From the NCBI RefSeq assembly GCF_900157385.1, contig NZ_LT717699.1, forward strand, positions 602,524-666,523: a stretch of DNA of 64,000 bases, given 5' to 3'. Source of the DNA: Mycobacterium terramassiliense (GTDB lineage: Bacteria > Actinomycetota > Actinomycetes > Mycobacteriales > Mycobacteriaceae). The notes beneath the pieces were generated by a model that saw nothing but the letters and a program-made list of their open reading frames with translations, did not search any database and was not told the origin of the DNA. A program made the position numbers and the translations under genes. This document shows positions 53,541-63,778 of this stretch, in pieces (position 1 is the stretch's first letter; every line of letters starts with the position of its first letter).

Positions 53541-54515
53541 GTGAATCCCGACCAGCCTGCCGGCCCCCCGGCCGCCCCGCTGGTCTCGGTCTGCGTCCCG
53601 CTGTACAACAACGCCGGCACGATCGAGCGCTGCCTGCGCAGCATCCTCGAGCAGGACGGCGTCGACTTCGAGATCGTGGTCGTCGACGACGATTCGACCG
53701 ACGACGGCGCCGCAATCGCCTCCTCGATGCTGCGGCCCGGGGACCGGCTGGTGAAGAACCAACCCCGCCTCGGCCTCAACGGGAACCACAACAAGTGTCT
53801 GGAGCTGGCGCGCGGCACGTGCGTCCAGTTCGTGCACGGCGATGACTGGCTGCTTCCCGGCGCCCTGGCGACGCTCACCCCTTACTTCGAGGACCCGAGC
53901 GTGGGGCTGGCGTTCGCGCCCCGGCGGGTGGTGGGCGACGACGAGCGGTGGCAGCGCCGGTACGGGAAAATGCACAGGCACTTCCACGACCTGCGGGAAC
54001 GCAATGACGGGCCCTCCTTGGTGCGCCAGGTCGCGCTGCGCGGCGCCAAGGAGAACTGGGTGGGGGAGCCGACCTGCGTGATGTTTCGGCGCCGGCTGGC
54101 GCTGGAGGCGGGGGGCCTACGGAACGACATCTATCAGCTCGTCGACGCGGATTTCTGGTTGCGCCTGATGCTGCGATCGACGGTCTGCTTCGTGCCACGG
54201 CAACTGTCGGTGCGCAGCCACATGAAGGGGACGGAAACGACGCACGTCATGAGCAGCCGACGGTACGTGCTCGACCAGTTGCGCATCCTCAGTTGGCTGG
54301 CCGTTGACCCGTTCTCACCGCGGTCGGTCCGGATCCTGGCGCGGCTGTGGTGGTTTCCCGCATGGCTGGCGCTGGTCGTGGAGATCGCAAGTTTCGGGCC
54401 GCAGCGGCGGCTGCACCTGAAGACGTTGGCGCGGGCGCCCTTTCGCGAGTTTCCGCGCGCCCGCAGGCTAGCCGAAAATCTCGGCGGTCAGCCCGAACTC
54501 GCCGAACGTGCGTGA
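53541..54515 (+). CDS. GT2 glycosyltransferase, copy B
   Basis: A 324-residue GT2 enzyme, inverted paralogue of the gene at 51563. [52 protein letters not shown] and [14 protein letters not shown] are nearly identical in both. GTG 53541 gives [10 protein letters not shown]. It starts 25 bp after the GAP gene and its last 48 bp overlap the convergent PapA-like gene. Differences are concentrated in the C-terminal half, where acceptor specificity is usually set. Confidence 0.87.
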   Translation: MNPDQPAGPPAAPLVSVCVPLYNNAGTIERCLRSILEQDGVDFEIVVVDDDSTDDGAAIASSMLRPGDRLVKNQPRLGLNGNHNKCLELARGTCVQFVHGDDWLLPGALATLTPYFEDPSVGLAFAPRRVVGDDERWQRRYGKMHRHFHDLRERNDGPSLVRQVALRGAKENWVGEPTCVMFRRRLALEAGGLRNDIYQLVDADFWLRLMLRSTVCFVPRQLSVRSHMKGTETTHVMSSRRYVLDQLRILSWLAVDPFSPRSVRILARLWWFPAWLALVVEIASFGPQRRLHLKTLARAPFREFPRARRLAENLGGQPELAERA

Positions 54516-55817
54516 GACGTCCTCGCGCAGCGCGTCTTGCGAGTTCGTCCGGCCCGGGAGGTAGGCGTTGACCGCAACGAAGATCTTCCCCGCACCGCGC
54601 CCTGAAGCCAAAAACAGCTGACCACCCACGCGCTCGAGGGCGCGCCTGTTGATGCCGGGTTCGATCAACCTTCCGGACGCGTAATCGGCGTCGGTGCCAT
54701 CCGGGCGCATCACCTCGGGGGGCATGTCTCCGATATTGGAGCAACCGATGGGCAGGGCGGCCGCACCGAGCCCCATTCCCGCCGCCCTGCGCGCCACCCA
54801 CTTCGGGGTCAACGAGGTCAGTGGCAACGGCCCCAAGAGCTCCTCGGTGAGCCCCGGCAGGTCGGCAAACGCCTGCTTGAACTTGAGACGAGCTTCGCCC
54901 AGGTCCGAGGACAACCGATTGGGGTCGAGGGAAACGGTGGGGAACACCACCGCGTTGCCGCGGGTATCGTCTTCGGTGCGATCGCTGATCGGGAACGACA
55001 GGGTGACGGTTCCGTCGTCGCAAACCCGTCCCATCCGCACGCCCAGCCTGCCCGCGAATCCGGCGAAAAGTGTGAAGCTGTTTCCGCCAATGCTTTTCGC
55101 GCACGCGTCCCATTCCGCAACGTCGAGGAAGGCGATCAGTGCGGGCACCACGACGGGCGGCTGGTTGCCGCCGGCGCGCCGCGGGGCGGGTGGTGCCGAC
55201 CTCATCGAGGCGAAGACGTCCCTGCGCCGGTGCCGGGCAATTCGCACCGTCGCCCGCACCGCCCGCGCCAGTTCCGGTGCGGCGGCGATGGTTTCGCGGG
55301 CGTCCTGCACGATGGCCCGCCGACGGGCGCGCGAACGGGGATAGGGGTAACCCAGGTAGCGGGTCCTTCCGTTCGCCGCGTCCGCGAGCGCCCGCAGGAC
55401 CCCGAGTCCGTCGACCAGGGTGTGCGACGTGGTCAGGCAGACCGCGGCCCCGCCGTCGTCCAGGGGGAGCACCCCGATGTGCCAGCTGGGTCCGTACTCC
55501 GGATCCAGCGGCAGGCAGGCCCGCTCATACAGCCAGGCGTTCAGAGTTGCACGAAGGCGCGGTGTTTGGGCGACCTCGATGTCCGGCTGCCCCCGGGACA
55601 CGACCCATCGATCACGTGCGAAAGGCAACGGGGACGGTTCGACCAGCCGGCCCAACAGCCCGTATCCGAGATTGCGGTGGAATCGGCGCAAACCGTCAAG
55701 ATCTACCGGTCGGTTGTAGATCCAGATGAACTGCACCAGCGCCCCGTAGCCAAGCGCCCGCAGACCCAGGTAGGAGGCCTGGTCCATGTGTGCGAGTCGG
55801 CTGTCCACCGCGTTCAC
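54468..55817 (-). CDS. WS/DGAT- or PapA-like acyltransferase
   Basis: A 449-residue condensation-fold acyltransferase. The catalytic HxxxDG is SHTLVDGLG (about 131-139), and the floor-loop segment [22 protein letters not shown] follows (about 272-285). The N-terminus [16 protein letters not shown] resembles wax-ester-synthase-like proteins of mycobacterial LOS loci. It probably acylates the glycolipid with acyl groups activated by FadD25, whose gene lies divergently 113 bp away. Start GTG 55817; ATG 55787 is possible. Confidence 0.82.
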   Translation of the reverse strand: MNAVDSRLAHMDQASYLGLRALGYGALVQFIWIYNRPVDLDGLRRFHRNLGYGLLGRLVEPSPLPFARDRWVVSRGQPDIEVAQTPRLRATLNAWLYERACLPLDPEYGPSWHIGVLPLDDGGAAVCLTTSHTLVDGLGVLRALADAANGRTRYLGYPYPRSRARRRAIVQDARETIAAAPELARAVRATVRIARHRRRDVFASMRSAPPAPRRAGGNQPPVVVPALIAFLDVAEWDACAKSIGGNSFTLFAGFAGRLGVRMGRVCDDGTVTLSFPISDRTEDDTRGNAVVFPTVSLDPNRLSSDLGEARLKFKQAFADLPGLTEELLGPLPLTSLTPKWVARRAAGMGLGAAALPIGCSNIGDMPPEVMRPDGTDADYASGRLIEPGINRRALERVGGQLFLASGRGAGKIFVAVNAYLPGRTNSQDALREDVSRTFGEFGLTAEIFG

Positions 55818-55930
55818 GGTAGTTTATGCGCCGTCAGGGCGGGTCGGTGCTGCCCCCAGGGCGTGTTGTTACGGTTGTAACCTGGCCGTTCCTGGTCAGA
55901 AAAGCTCTCGACGAAGGTAGTGTGTTGCCC

Positions 55931-57685
55931 GTGGTTCAGTCTACGATCCCTGCCGTGCTGCGCGAGCGCGCGAGCCTGCAGCCCAACGACACGGCGTTCA
56001 CATTCCTTGACTACGAGCAGGATTGGGATGGCGTCGCACAGACCCTGACGTGGTCGCAGTTGTATAAGCGCGTGGTCAGCCTGGGCGAGCAGCTCAGGGC
56101 CCACGGCTCGACCGGTGACCGGGCGCTGATACTGGCCCCGCAAGGGCTCGACTACGTCCTGGGCTTTCTCGGTGCCCTGCAGGCCGGTCTTGTCGCGGTT
56201 CCGCTTTCGGTCCCCTATGGCGGGGCGCACGACGAACGCACGATCTCCGTGCTGGCCGACACGTCGCCCACCGTCGTCCTCACCACGTCCGCGGTCACGG
56301 AGCTGGTCAGCGCTTCCGTGCAGTCGCAGGAGGGCGCATCCGCGCCGTCGGTCGTCGAAATCGATTTGCTGGACCTCGAGACGCGGCAGCGGCCCGCCGG
56401 CCCCAGACCCCGCGCCGTAGCCGATGACGGGTCGGAATTCATCTACTTGCAGTACACATCCGGGTCCACCCGTACACCCGCGGGTGTCATGGTCTCCAGC
56501 AAGAACGTCTTCGCCAATTTCGAGCAGATCATGGGCGACTTCTTCGCGCCCGAGGGCGGGGTAGCGCCGCCCGGCATGACGGTGGTGTCGTGGCTGCCGC
56601 TCTACCATGACATGGGTCTCCTCCTGGGGATCATCATGCCGATCCTCGCGGGGGTGCCGACGCTGCTTTCCAGCCCGGTGGGGTTCTTGCAGCGACCGGC
56701 CCGCTGGATGCAAATGCTGGCGCACAACAGTTGCACGATTTCGGCGGGGCCGAATTTCGCCTACGAGCTCGCGGTGCGCAAGACGTCGGACGCGGACCTG
56801 GCCGGGTTCGATCTCGGCGGTGTGCACACGATCCTCAACGGCAGCGAGCGCGTGCAGCCCGCGACCCTCAAGCGATTCGCGGACCGGTTCGCCCCCTTCA
56901 ATTTCGACCCCAGGGCGCTGCGGCCGTCCTACGGCATGGCCGAAGCCACGGTGTACATCGCGAGTCGTCAGGTGGGTGAACCACCAAAGATCGGTCAGTT
57001 CGACTCCGAGAAACTGCCCGCCGGCCAAGCGATCCCGTGCCCGGATGGCGGTGGCACGCCGCTGGTCAGTTATGGCAGCCAGCAGTCGACCCTGACGCGC
57101 ATCGTCGATCCCGACACCGGCCGTGAATGTCCGGAGGGGACGGCCGGGGAAATCTGGATTCGCGGCGACAACATCGCCTTGGGCTATTGGCAGAAACCCG
57201 AGGAGACACAGCGCGTCTTCGGCGGCACGATCGTCGACCCGTCCGAGGGGACACCCGAGGGTCCCTGGCTGAGAACCGGGGACTCGGGGTTCTTCTCCGA
57301 CGGCGAGCTGTTCATCATCGGCCGCATCAAGGACCTGTTGATCGTCTACGGGCGCAACCACTCACCCGACGACATCGAGGCGACGATCCAGGAGATCACC
57401 GCGGGGCGGTGCGCGGCGATCGCGGTTCCCGACAAGGGCGTCGAAAAGCTGGTCGCGATCATCGAGATGAAAAAGCGCGGCGAGTCCGACGAGGAGGTCG
57501 TCGACCGGCTGCGCGGCGTGAAACGCGAGGTCACGTCGGCGATTTCGAAGTCCCACGGGCTGAAGGTGGCGGATCTGGTTCTGGTGTCGCCCGGCTCGAT
57601 TCCGATCACCACCAGCGGCAAGATCAGGCGGTCGCAGTGCGTCGAGCTCTACCGGCAGGATGAGTTCGTCCGGTTGGACGCGTAG
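55931..57685 (+). CDS. fadD25: Fatty acyl-AMP ligase FadD25
   Basis: A 584-residue adenylate-forming ligase of the FAAL type, which makes acyl-adenylates for transfer to polyketide synthases or acyltransferases. The AMP-binding motif is [13 protein letters not shown] (about 175-187), then [26 protein letters not shown] and the C-terminal lysine region [14 protein letters not shown] 55931 gives [15 protein letters not shown], matching M. tuberculosis FadD25; the frame is open further upstream. It is followed by convergent mmpL12, as in H37Rv. Confidence 0.93.
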   Translation: MVQSTIPAVLRERASLQPNDTAFTFLDYEQDWDGVAQTLTWSQLYKRVVSLGEQLRAHGSTGDRALILAPQGLDYVLGFLGALQAGLVAVPLSVPYGGAHDERTISVLADTSPTVVLTTSAVTELVSASVQSQEGASAPSVVEIDLLDLETRQRPAGPRPRAVADDGSEFIYLQYTSGSTRTPAGVMVSSKNVFANFEQIMGDFFAPEGGVAPPGMTVVSWLPLYHDMGLLLGIIMPILAGVPTLLSSPVGFLQRPARWMQMLAHNSCTISAGPNFAYELAVRKTSDADLAGFDLGGVHTILNGSERVQPATLKRFADRFAPFNFDPRALRPSYGMAEATVYIASRQVGEPPKIGQFDSEKLPAGQAIPCPDGGGTPLVSYGSQQSTLTRIVDPDTGRECPEGTAGEIWIRGDNIALGYWQKPEETQRVFGGTIVDPSEGTPEGPWLRTGDSGFFSDGELFIIGRIKDLLIVYGRNHSPDDIEATIQEITAGRCAAIAVPDKGVEKLVAIIEMKKRGESDEEVVDRLRGVKREVTSAISKSHGLKVADLVLVSPGSIPITTSGKIRRSQCVELYRQDEFVRLDA

Positions 57686-57781
57686 CCGCTTTTGGCTTAC
57701 GTGATCGCCGAAATCGACGCTAGTGTGCAACCCACTCGTACTTCTTCGCGCCAACGTCGATCTCGATAAAGACTCACAACG

Positions 57782-60700
57782 CTAGAGGAGCGGGTGGTTG
57801 CCGCGCCCGTTGCCGTTGGTAGCGCGAGGGGCCGGGGTACCCGCACCGAACAGCGGCAGTGAATTGTCGGCGTCGTCCGCGACGGACTGTTCGCCGTGCC
57901 CGTTGCCGTTCGAATGTCCATTTCCGTTGGCGCCGACGCTGATTGGCCGAGGCGACAGGAAGTCCTGCCCGAACAGCGGTAACGAGTGACCGAGGTCGAG
58001 ATCGGCGTCACGCGCGCCACCATTGCCATGGCCGGTGGTGGACGACGGGAGATCCAGCGCCGAATCGCGCAGATCGTCGGTCACGTGATCCGGCAGGCCG
58101 CTCAGGTCGAATAGGGGCAGCGCGTGCTCGGGCGCACGCCGGCTGGACCGTCGGCCATTCGCGGCTTTAGCGATTCCGCTCGACCGCGGTCGACGTGACT
58201 TTGCGCGCGACTTGTGGCTGGGCGGAACGAGTTTCAGGCGGACCAGCAGGTCGTCGGGAATGAACGGTGCGGCAGCGCCATTCGCCCCCGCGGAAGCCGG
58301 GGCCAACGCTTCACGGTTGGGAATCACCTTCATCCGGACCAATTGGTCGGTCAGCTGTTCCAGCTGTTGCTGCTTGCGCTGGTGGGCCGCGTACACCTGG
58401 GCCGCGCTCTTGCCGAGGTGCGAGGGCCACCAGTTCTTCTGGCCGATCAGCGCGGCCATGGCCGGCACCGTGATCGTGCGCACCAGGAAGGTGTCGATCA
58501 AAATGCCCATCCCGAGGATGAAACCGGCCTCGGCCATGGTGTAGATGCTGGCGGTCATCAACCCGAACATCGAGGCCGCGAAGATCAGACCGGCCGAGGT
58601 GATCACCCCACCGGTCGAACCCACGGTGCGAATGACACCTACGCGCACGCCGTGGGGCGACTCGTCGCGGATGCGAGAGATGAGCAACATGTTGTAATCC
58701 GCGCCGACGGCAACGAGCAGGATGAACGACAATCCGGGCAGGCTCCAGTGCAGGTTCTGCCCGAGCAACATCTGGAACACCAGGACGCCCAGACCCATCG
58801 CGGACAAATACGAAAGCAGCACCGAACCGATCAGGTACAGCGGCGCGATGACCGCCCGCAGCAAGCCGACCAGGATCAGGAACACGATGAGGATGGTCGC
58901 GAAGACGATGAAACCGATGTCGTCGTTGTAGTAGTTGCGCGTGTCGTCAAGCCCACTGGGCAAACCCGCCACCGCAACCTTGGCGTCCGACAGTTCGGTG
59001 TTCGGCTGCGCCGATTGGGCGGCCTTGACGATCTTCGGTATCTGGTCCATGGCCTCGGTGGAGAACGGATTGATGGCGCTTTGGATGAGGTACCGGGCCG
59101 CGTGCCCGTCGGGGGAGAGGAAGATCGCGGCGCCCTTCTTGAACTCGTCCCTCGTCATGATCTGCGGAGGGATGTTGAAGCCGGCCATCGACGCCTTGTT
59201 GTCGGTGTCGTGCTTCATGCTCAGCAGGAATTGCGATGCCTCGCCGAGGCCGCTGCCGATGTTCCTGGTCTGATCGACCAGTTCCTTCACGCCGCCGGCG
59301 ATCGCGCGGCTGCCGTCGGCGAGCGCATTGGCGCCCTGTTCCGCCTGCCCCATCATGGTTTGCAGGTTCTTGATCGTCTTCATGGCGCTGGAGGCCTGGG
59401 TCAGAGTTTGCTGAACCTTGTCGAGCGTCTGCCCGACGGTCTGTGCTTGCCCCGCCGATTGCAGGTTGTGGGCCATGATCTTGATCGAATTCAGGGTGCC
59501 GTCGTTGTTGGCCTGCACCATGGCGGCCAGGCTCGCACGGGAATTCACGCAGCCCGGGTCGGCATTGCAGTCCGGGCTGTTGTTAAGGGCGACCAGCATC
59601 GGGCCGGCCCAGGCGGCGATGTTTTCGGCGTTCACGGTGGACATGCTGAGGTTGTCGCCGAGTTTCTTCATCTGCCCGGTCATCGCGGCGCCCTGGTCGA
59701 GCGCGTTGATGGTGCGATCGCCGCCCGCCATCTGCTCCATGGCCGTCAGCGCCGATACAGCCGGCCCGAGGCTGGTCACGGCCCCGGTGACCTGATCGCG
59801 AAGCTGGGCCAGGGCGTCGGCCAACTGGTTCGAGCCGTTCACCAGCCGGTCCAGATCGTTGCCGTGCTCCTGAATCTGGGTGGAGCCCTCGGAGAGCTTA
59901 TTGCCGACCTCTCCGGCCTGGAACGAGATCTTGGTCTGCTCCAGCGGTTCCCCGTTGGGCCGGGTCAAGCCCCGCACCATCGTGATGCCGGGCAACTGGC
60001 TCACCCGGCTGGCCATCTGCTCCAGGTCTGCGAGGGCGGACGGCGTCCGCAAGTCGTGGGACGGCGACTTGATGAATAGCACCATGGGTGTGAGCGCGTT
60101 CGCCGGGAAATGGGCGTTCATCGCGTCGTATCCCCTGGAGCTGTCCGTGTCCGCGGGCATCGTTTTGAGGTCGTCGTAGTTGAAGCGCATCACGCTCGTG
60201 CAACTGGCCAAAGCGATGAGCACGATCAGGCTTCCGATCAAATGAATCTTGGGCCGGCGCACGACGCGCGTTCCGATGATCCGCCAGGTACGAGTGGTCC
60301 GGTCGCGTCCGGGCTTGATCCAGCCGCGTCGGCCCGCGAGGATCATCAGGGCGGGCAGCAGGGTGATCGCGGACAGCAGTGCCACCACGACCGAAATCGA
60401 AATGGCCGGCCCGACGGCCGAGAACACTTGCAGCTTGGTGAAAGCCATCGCCAGGAAGGCGACCGCGACGGTGGCTGCCGATGCCGTGATGACCTTGCCG
60501 ATCGACATCAACGCCATCTTGACCGCTTGATCGGAGTCGTGGCCGTGGCGCAAATAGTCGTGATAGCGGCTGATCAGAAAGACGGCGTAGTCCGTTCCCG
60601 CTCCGACCATGACCGCGGTCATCAAAACGAGGCTCTGCAAGATCACCGGCAGGCCGAACTGGGTGCTCAGCCCGGACAAGATGCCCTGTGATGCCGCGAT

Positions 60701-61495
60701 GGATGCGCCGATGTTGAGCAGCGGCAGCACCATGGTGACCACGTTGCGATAGATCATGAACAGGATGATCAGGACGGCGACGACGGTGCCGATCTCGATG
60801 AAGTGCGCGTCTTCCATCGCGATTTCGGTGGCGTCGGCGAGGGTGGCCAGCGGCCCGCTGACGTAGGCGGTCAGCGACGTTCCCGCGGTGACCTGTTTGG
60901 CGATGTCCTTGACGTGGTGATAGCCCGCGATCGTCGTGGGCGCGGTGGCCGCGCCGGGGAAAGACACCGGCAAGATGAAGGCCTTGCCGTCCTTGCTGGC
61001 CAGGACCTCGCGCATCTGGGGGGTGGTGAGGAAATCCTGCACCGTCATGGTGTCCGACTTGTCCTGGTGCAGCTTGTCCACCAGCTTGGCGTAAACCGCC
61101 TCGTCGGCGGGGGAAATGCCGTTCTCGTCGGTCAGCAGGATCATCAGGAGCGAGCCGCCGCCGCCGAGCGGATTGTCGCCACCCCCATCCCCGGCGGCGT
61201 CCCCGGCTTTTTTGGAGTCCCCGGGGCCCTTGGGGGCCGCGGAGTCCTTGCCGGGGGTGGCGAAGGCCGCGGCCATTTCCTGGTTGACGAGCACGGTCGG
61301 GGCGTTGTCCGGCAGGGGCTTTTGCTCGTGCCTGCCGGCCTCGACCATCAGCGGCGGAAAAATCAGCCAAAGGATGGCCGCCAACGCGATCCAGCAGGCG
61401 ATGACAAGCAGCGGCCACCGCACGACGACATCGCCTATGCGGTCGAAGATTCCCCCAGGCTTGGCTGCCTCGCCCGTGCCAGTCCGGCTCGACAC
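57782..61495 (-). CDS. mmpL12: RND-family lipid transporter MmpL12
   Basis: A 1237-residue MmpL transporter, moving a lipid or glycolipid across the inner membrane with the proton gradient. Two halves of six helices each; GAGTDYAVFLISRYHDYLRHG in the first and GADYNMLLISRIRDESPHG in the second carry the conserved proton-relay Asp-Tyr pairs. GTG 61495 is chosen for its family-like N-terminus (RTGTGEAAKPGGIFDRIGDVV). The first periplasmic loop carries a Gly/Lys/Ala-rich insert (about 85-120). The long cytoplasmic tail has three LPLF motifs (HALPLFDLSG, HSLPLFGQDF, NSLPLFGAGT). Confidence 0.93.
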   Translation of the reverse strand: MSSRTGTGEAAKPGGIFDRIGDVVVRWPLLVIACWIALAAILWLIFPPLMVEAGRHEQKPLPDNAPTVLVNQEMAAAFATPGKDSAAPKGPGDSKKAGDAAGDGGGDNPLGGGGSLLMILLTDENGISPADEAVYAKLVDKLHQDKSDTMTVQDFLTTPQMREVLASKDGKAFILPVSFPGAATAPTTIAGYHHVKDIAKQVTAGTSLTAYVSGPLATLADATEIAMEDAHFIEIGTVVAVLIILFMIYRNVVTMVLPLLNIGASIAASQGILSGLSTQFGLPVILQSLVLMTAVMVGAGTDYAVFLISRYHDYLRHGHDSDQAVKMALMSIGKVITASAATVAVAFLAMAFTKLQVFSAVGPAISISVVVALLSAITLLPALMILAGRRGWIKPGRDRTTRTWRIIGTRVVRRPKIHLIGSLIVLIALASCTSVMRFNYDDLKTMPADTDSSRGYDAMNAHFPANALTPMVLFIKSPSHDLRTPSALADLEQMASRVSQLPGITMVRGLTRPNGEPLEQTKISFQAGEVGNKLSEGSTQIQEHGNDLDRLVNGSNQLADALAQLRDQVTGAVTSLGPAVSALTAMEQMAGGDRTINALDQGAAMTGQMKKLGDNLSMSTVNAENIAAWAGPMLVALNNSPDCNADPGCVNSRASLAAMVQANNDGTLNSIKIMAHNLQSAGQAQTVGQTLDKVQQTLTQASSAMKTIKNLQTMMGQAEQGANALADGSRAIAGGVKELVDQTRNIGSGLGEASQFLLSMKHDTDNKASMAGFNIPPQIMTRDEFKKGAAIFLSPDGHAARYLIQSAINPFSTEAMDQIPKIVKAAQSAQPNTELSDAKVAVAGLPSGLDDTRNYYNDDIGFIVFATILIVFLILVGLLRAVIAPLYLIGSVLLSYLSAMGLGVLVFQMLLGQNLHWSLPGLSFILLVAVGADYNMLLISRIRDESPHGVRVGVIRTVGSTGGVITSAGLIFAASMFGLMTASIYTMAEAGFILGMGILIDTFLVRTITVPAMAALIGQKNWWPSHLGKSAAQVYAAHQRKQQQLEQLTDQLVRMKVIPNREALAPASAGANGAAAPFIPDDLLVRLKLVPPSHKSRAKSRRPRSSGIAKAANGRRSSRRAPEHALPLFDLSGLPDHVTDDLRDSALDLPSSTTGHGNGGARDADLDLGHSLPLFGQDFLSPRPISVGANGNGHSNGNGHGEQSVADDADNSLPLFGAGTPAPRATNGNGRGNHPLL

Positions 61496-61678
61496 CCAAC
61501 CAACCCTACAATCAAGCCTGCCCGCGCGCGGGGTAATCAAGATCTACGCGGCGACCGTGATCCCCCCGTGATCTTGACAGTGTATGCGCTGGTCAGCGCC
61601 CTGGATTCCGGTGCGCGAGCGCCCCCGAAACTCGCGCCGGCGACGAGGTCGAGGCGCCGATCCGGCGTGGGCCGCGGC

Positions 61679-61703
61679 GGATCCGTGTAACACTCTCCCC
61701 ATG
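61679..61703 (+). promoter_or_regulatory. Leader string GGATCCG-N5-CACTCTCCCCATG, copy 1
   Basis: The start of the methyltransferase gene is preceded by GGATCCG and CACTCTCCCC directly before ATG. The same two strings precede the next gene's start. There is no purine-rich ribosome site; the C-rich tract is instead pyrimidine. Confidence 0.6.
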
Positions 61704-62486
61704 GCCATCGGTTACCGCCTGCAATCCAACCCGCTCGTCGGCAAGCTCACCACGAAGTACTTTCTGCCCCTTGGCACCCGCCAGGTCGGCGACGACGTGG
61801 TTTTCTTCAACTTCGGCTACGAGGAAGACCCCCCGATGGGCCTGACGCTGGCGGCATCCGACGAGCCCAACCGGTACTGCATCCAGCTCTATCACGTGAC
61901 CGCCTCGCAGGTGGATCTCACCGGCAAGAAGGTGCTGGAGGTCAGCTGCGGGGCCGGCGGCGGAGCGTCGTACATCATGCGCAACCTCGGCCCGGCCTCC
62001 TACACCGGGCTGGACCTCAATCCCGCCAGCATCGACAAGTGCCGGGAACGGCACCAGCTGTCGGGCCTGGAATTCGTGCAGGGCGATGCCCAAAACCTGC
62101 CTTTCCCCGACGAATCCTTCGACGCGGTGATCAACGTCGAGGCCTCCCATCAGTATCCGAACTTTCCCGGCTTCCTGCAGGAAGTCGCACGCGTGCTGCG
62201 CCCCGGCGGGCATTTCCTCTACACCGATTCCCGCCGCGCTCCCGTCGTCGCCGAATGGGAGGCGGCGCTGGCCGGCGCGCCGCTGCGGAAGATCTCCGAA
62301 AGGGACATCGACAAAGAGGCCAAGCGCGGGCTGGACGCCAACACGCGACGGACCCAGCAGCAGATCAGCGGCCGCCTGCCGGGATTCATGAACTCCCTGA
62401 TCCGTTACGGCGTGGGCGTGTTGGACTGGGACCTGCGCCGCTCCGGTGGGTTCTCCTACCGCGTCTACCACTTCGCCAAGGATTGA
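61701..62486 (+). CDS. SAM-dependent methyltransferase (Rv1523-like)
   Basis: A 261-residue class I methyltransferase related to the phthiotriol/phenolphthiotriol methyltransferases. SAM motif I VLEVSCGAGGGASY (about 77-90), YTGLDLNPASIDKC, and DAVINVEASHQYPN are visible. ATG 61701 gives MAIGYRLQSNPLVGKL. It lies divergently from mmpL12 and upstream of the GT1 gene, the same order as Rv1522c-Rv1523-Rv1524. It probably methylates a hydroxyl on the glycolipid. Confidence 0.9.
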   Translation: MAIGYRLQSNPLVGKLTTKYFLPLGTRQVGDDVVFFNFGYEEDPPMGLTLAASDEPNRYCIQLYHVTASQVDLTGKKVLEVSCGAGGGASYIMRNLGPASYTGLDLNPASIDKCRERHQLSGLEFVQGDAQNLPFPDESFDAVINVEASHQYPNFPGFLQEVARVLRPGGHFLYTDSRRAPVVAEWEAALAGAPLRKISERDIDKEAKRGLDANTRRTQQQISGRLPGFMNSLIRYGVGVLDWDLRRSGGFSYRVYHFAKD

Positions 62487-62505
62487 TGCGGGTCCAGCGC
62501 GCACC

Positions 62506-62533
62506 GGATCCGAAAGGCTGCACTCTCCCCATG
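62506..62533 (+). promoter_or_regulatory. Leader string GGATCCG-N8-CACTCTCCCCATG, copy 2
   Basis: Second copy of the string seen before the preceding gene, here 8 nt between the two conserved blocks, ending at the ATG of the GT1 gene. Confidence 0.6.
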
Positions 62534-63778
62534 AAGTTTGCCTTGGCAAGCTACGGAACTCGCGGCGACATCGAGCCCCTCGCGGCGGTCGGCCGCGAGC
62601 TGCAGCGCCGCGGTCATGATGTCCGGGTTGCGGTGCCGCCCAACCTGATCGGCTTCGTGGAATCGGCCGGGCTGTCCGCGGTGGCCTACGGGCAGCGGGA
62701 TTCTCAGCAGCAGCTCGACGAGGATTTCCTGCACAACTCGTGGAAGTTCACCAATCCGGTCAAGTTGGCGCGCGAGGCCATGGAGCCCGTCAGGGCGGGG
62801 TTCGACGAACTGGGCGCCGCGCTCAGGCCGCTTGCGGACGGGGTCGACCTGCTGCTGACGGGCCAGCTCTACCAGGAAATCGCCGCCAACGTCGCGGAGT
62901 ACCACGACATTCCGTTGGCCGCATTGCATTTCTACCCGATGCGGCCCAACGGTCACATCGCGTTCCCGGCGCGCCTGCCCGCGCCGTTGGTGCGCTCGAC
63001 GATGAAGACCCTCGACTGGATGTACTGGCGGTTCACCAGGAGCGCCGAGGACGCGCAGCGCCGGGAGCTAGGACTGCCGAGCGCCACTTGCCCTGCGCCG
63101 CAACGGATGTCCGAGCGCAACGCGCTGGAGATCCAGGCCTACGACGGGCTGTGCTTCCCCGGGTTGTCCGCGGAGTGGGGCGCTCGACGGCCCTTCGTCG
63201 GCGCGCTGACCATGGAGTGGCCCACCGACGCCGACGATGAGGTCGTGTCGTGGATTGCCGCCGGGACGCCGCCGATCTACTTCGGGTTCGGCAGCATGCC
63301 CGTCGGGTCCCTCAAGGATCTCGTCACGATGATCGGCGGGGCATGCGCCGACCTGGGCGAACGGGCACTGATCTGCTCACGGGCACCCGGCACCGGCGTC
63401 CCCGATTTCGACCACGTGAAGGTTGTGACGGCGGTGAATCACGCCGCGATCTTTCCGACCTGCCGTGCCGTCGTCCACCACGGCGGCTCGGGCACCACCG
63501 CCGCCGGGTTGCGGGCCGGCGTCCCGGCTTTGATTCTCTGGATCACCTCCGATCAGCCGATCTGGGCGGCCCAGATCAAGCAGCTGAAAGTCGGCTCGGC
63601 CCGCCGATTCTCCGGCACGAATCGCAAAACGCTGGCCGGCGACCTCCGGTCGGTGCTCGCGCCGGCGTGTGCCGGCCGGGCATGCGAGATCGCGGCACGG
63701 ATGACCAAGCCGGCCGAGAGCGTCGCCACCGCCGCCGATCTGCTGGAAAAAGCGGCCCGCCGCGAAGGTTTTGGCTGA
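62531..63778 (+). CDS. GT1-family glycosyltransferase (Rv1524-like)
   Basis: A 415-residue GT-B fold transferase of the MGT/UGT group, like the rhamnosyl- and fucosyltransferases of mycobacterial glycolipids. N-terminal ALASYGTRGDIEPLAAVGREL and C-terminal VHHGGSGTTAAGLRAGVP (sugar-nucleotide-binding box, about 315-332) are typical. Its stop overlaps the next start (TGATG at 63776-63780), so wbbL2 is coupled to it. Confidence 0.92.
   Translation: MKFALASYGTRGDIEPLAAVGRELQRRGHDVRVAVPPNLIGFVESAGLSAVAYGQRDSQQQLDEDFLHNSWKFTNPVKLAREAMEPVRAGFDELGAALRPLADGVDLLLTGQLYQEIAANVAEYHDIPLAALHFYPMRPNGHIAFPARLPAPLVRSTMKTLDWMYWRFTRSAEDAQRRELGLPSATCPAPQRMSERNALEIQAYDGLCFPGLSAEWGARRPFVGALTMEWPTDADDEVVSWIAAGTPPIYFGFGSMPVGSLKDLVTMIGGACADLGERALICSRAPGTGVPDFDHVKVVTAVNHAAIFPTCRAVVHHGGSGTTAAGLRAGVPALILWITSDQPIWAAQIKQLKVGSARRFSGTNRKTLAGDLRSVLAPACAGRACEIAARMTKPAESVATAADLLEKAARREGFG

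Noticed and set aside
57686..57781. Terminator between convergent fadD25 and mmpL12
   Set aside because: Only a weak ATCGACG/CGTCGAT pairing with a long loop; not convincing.
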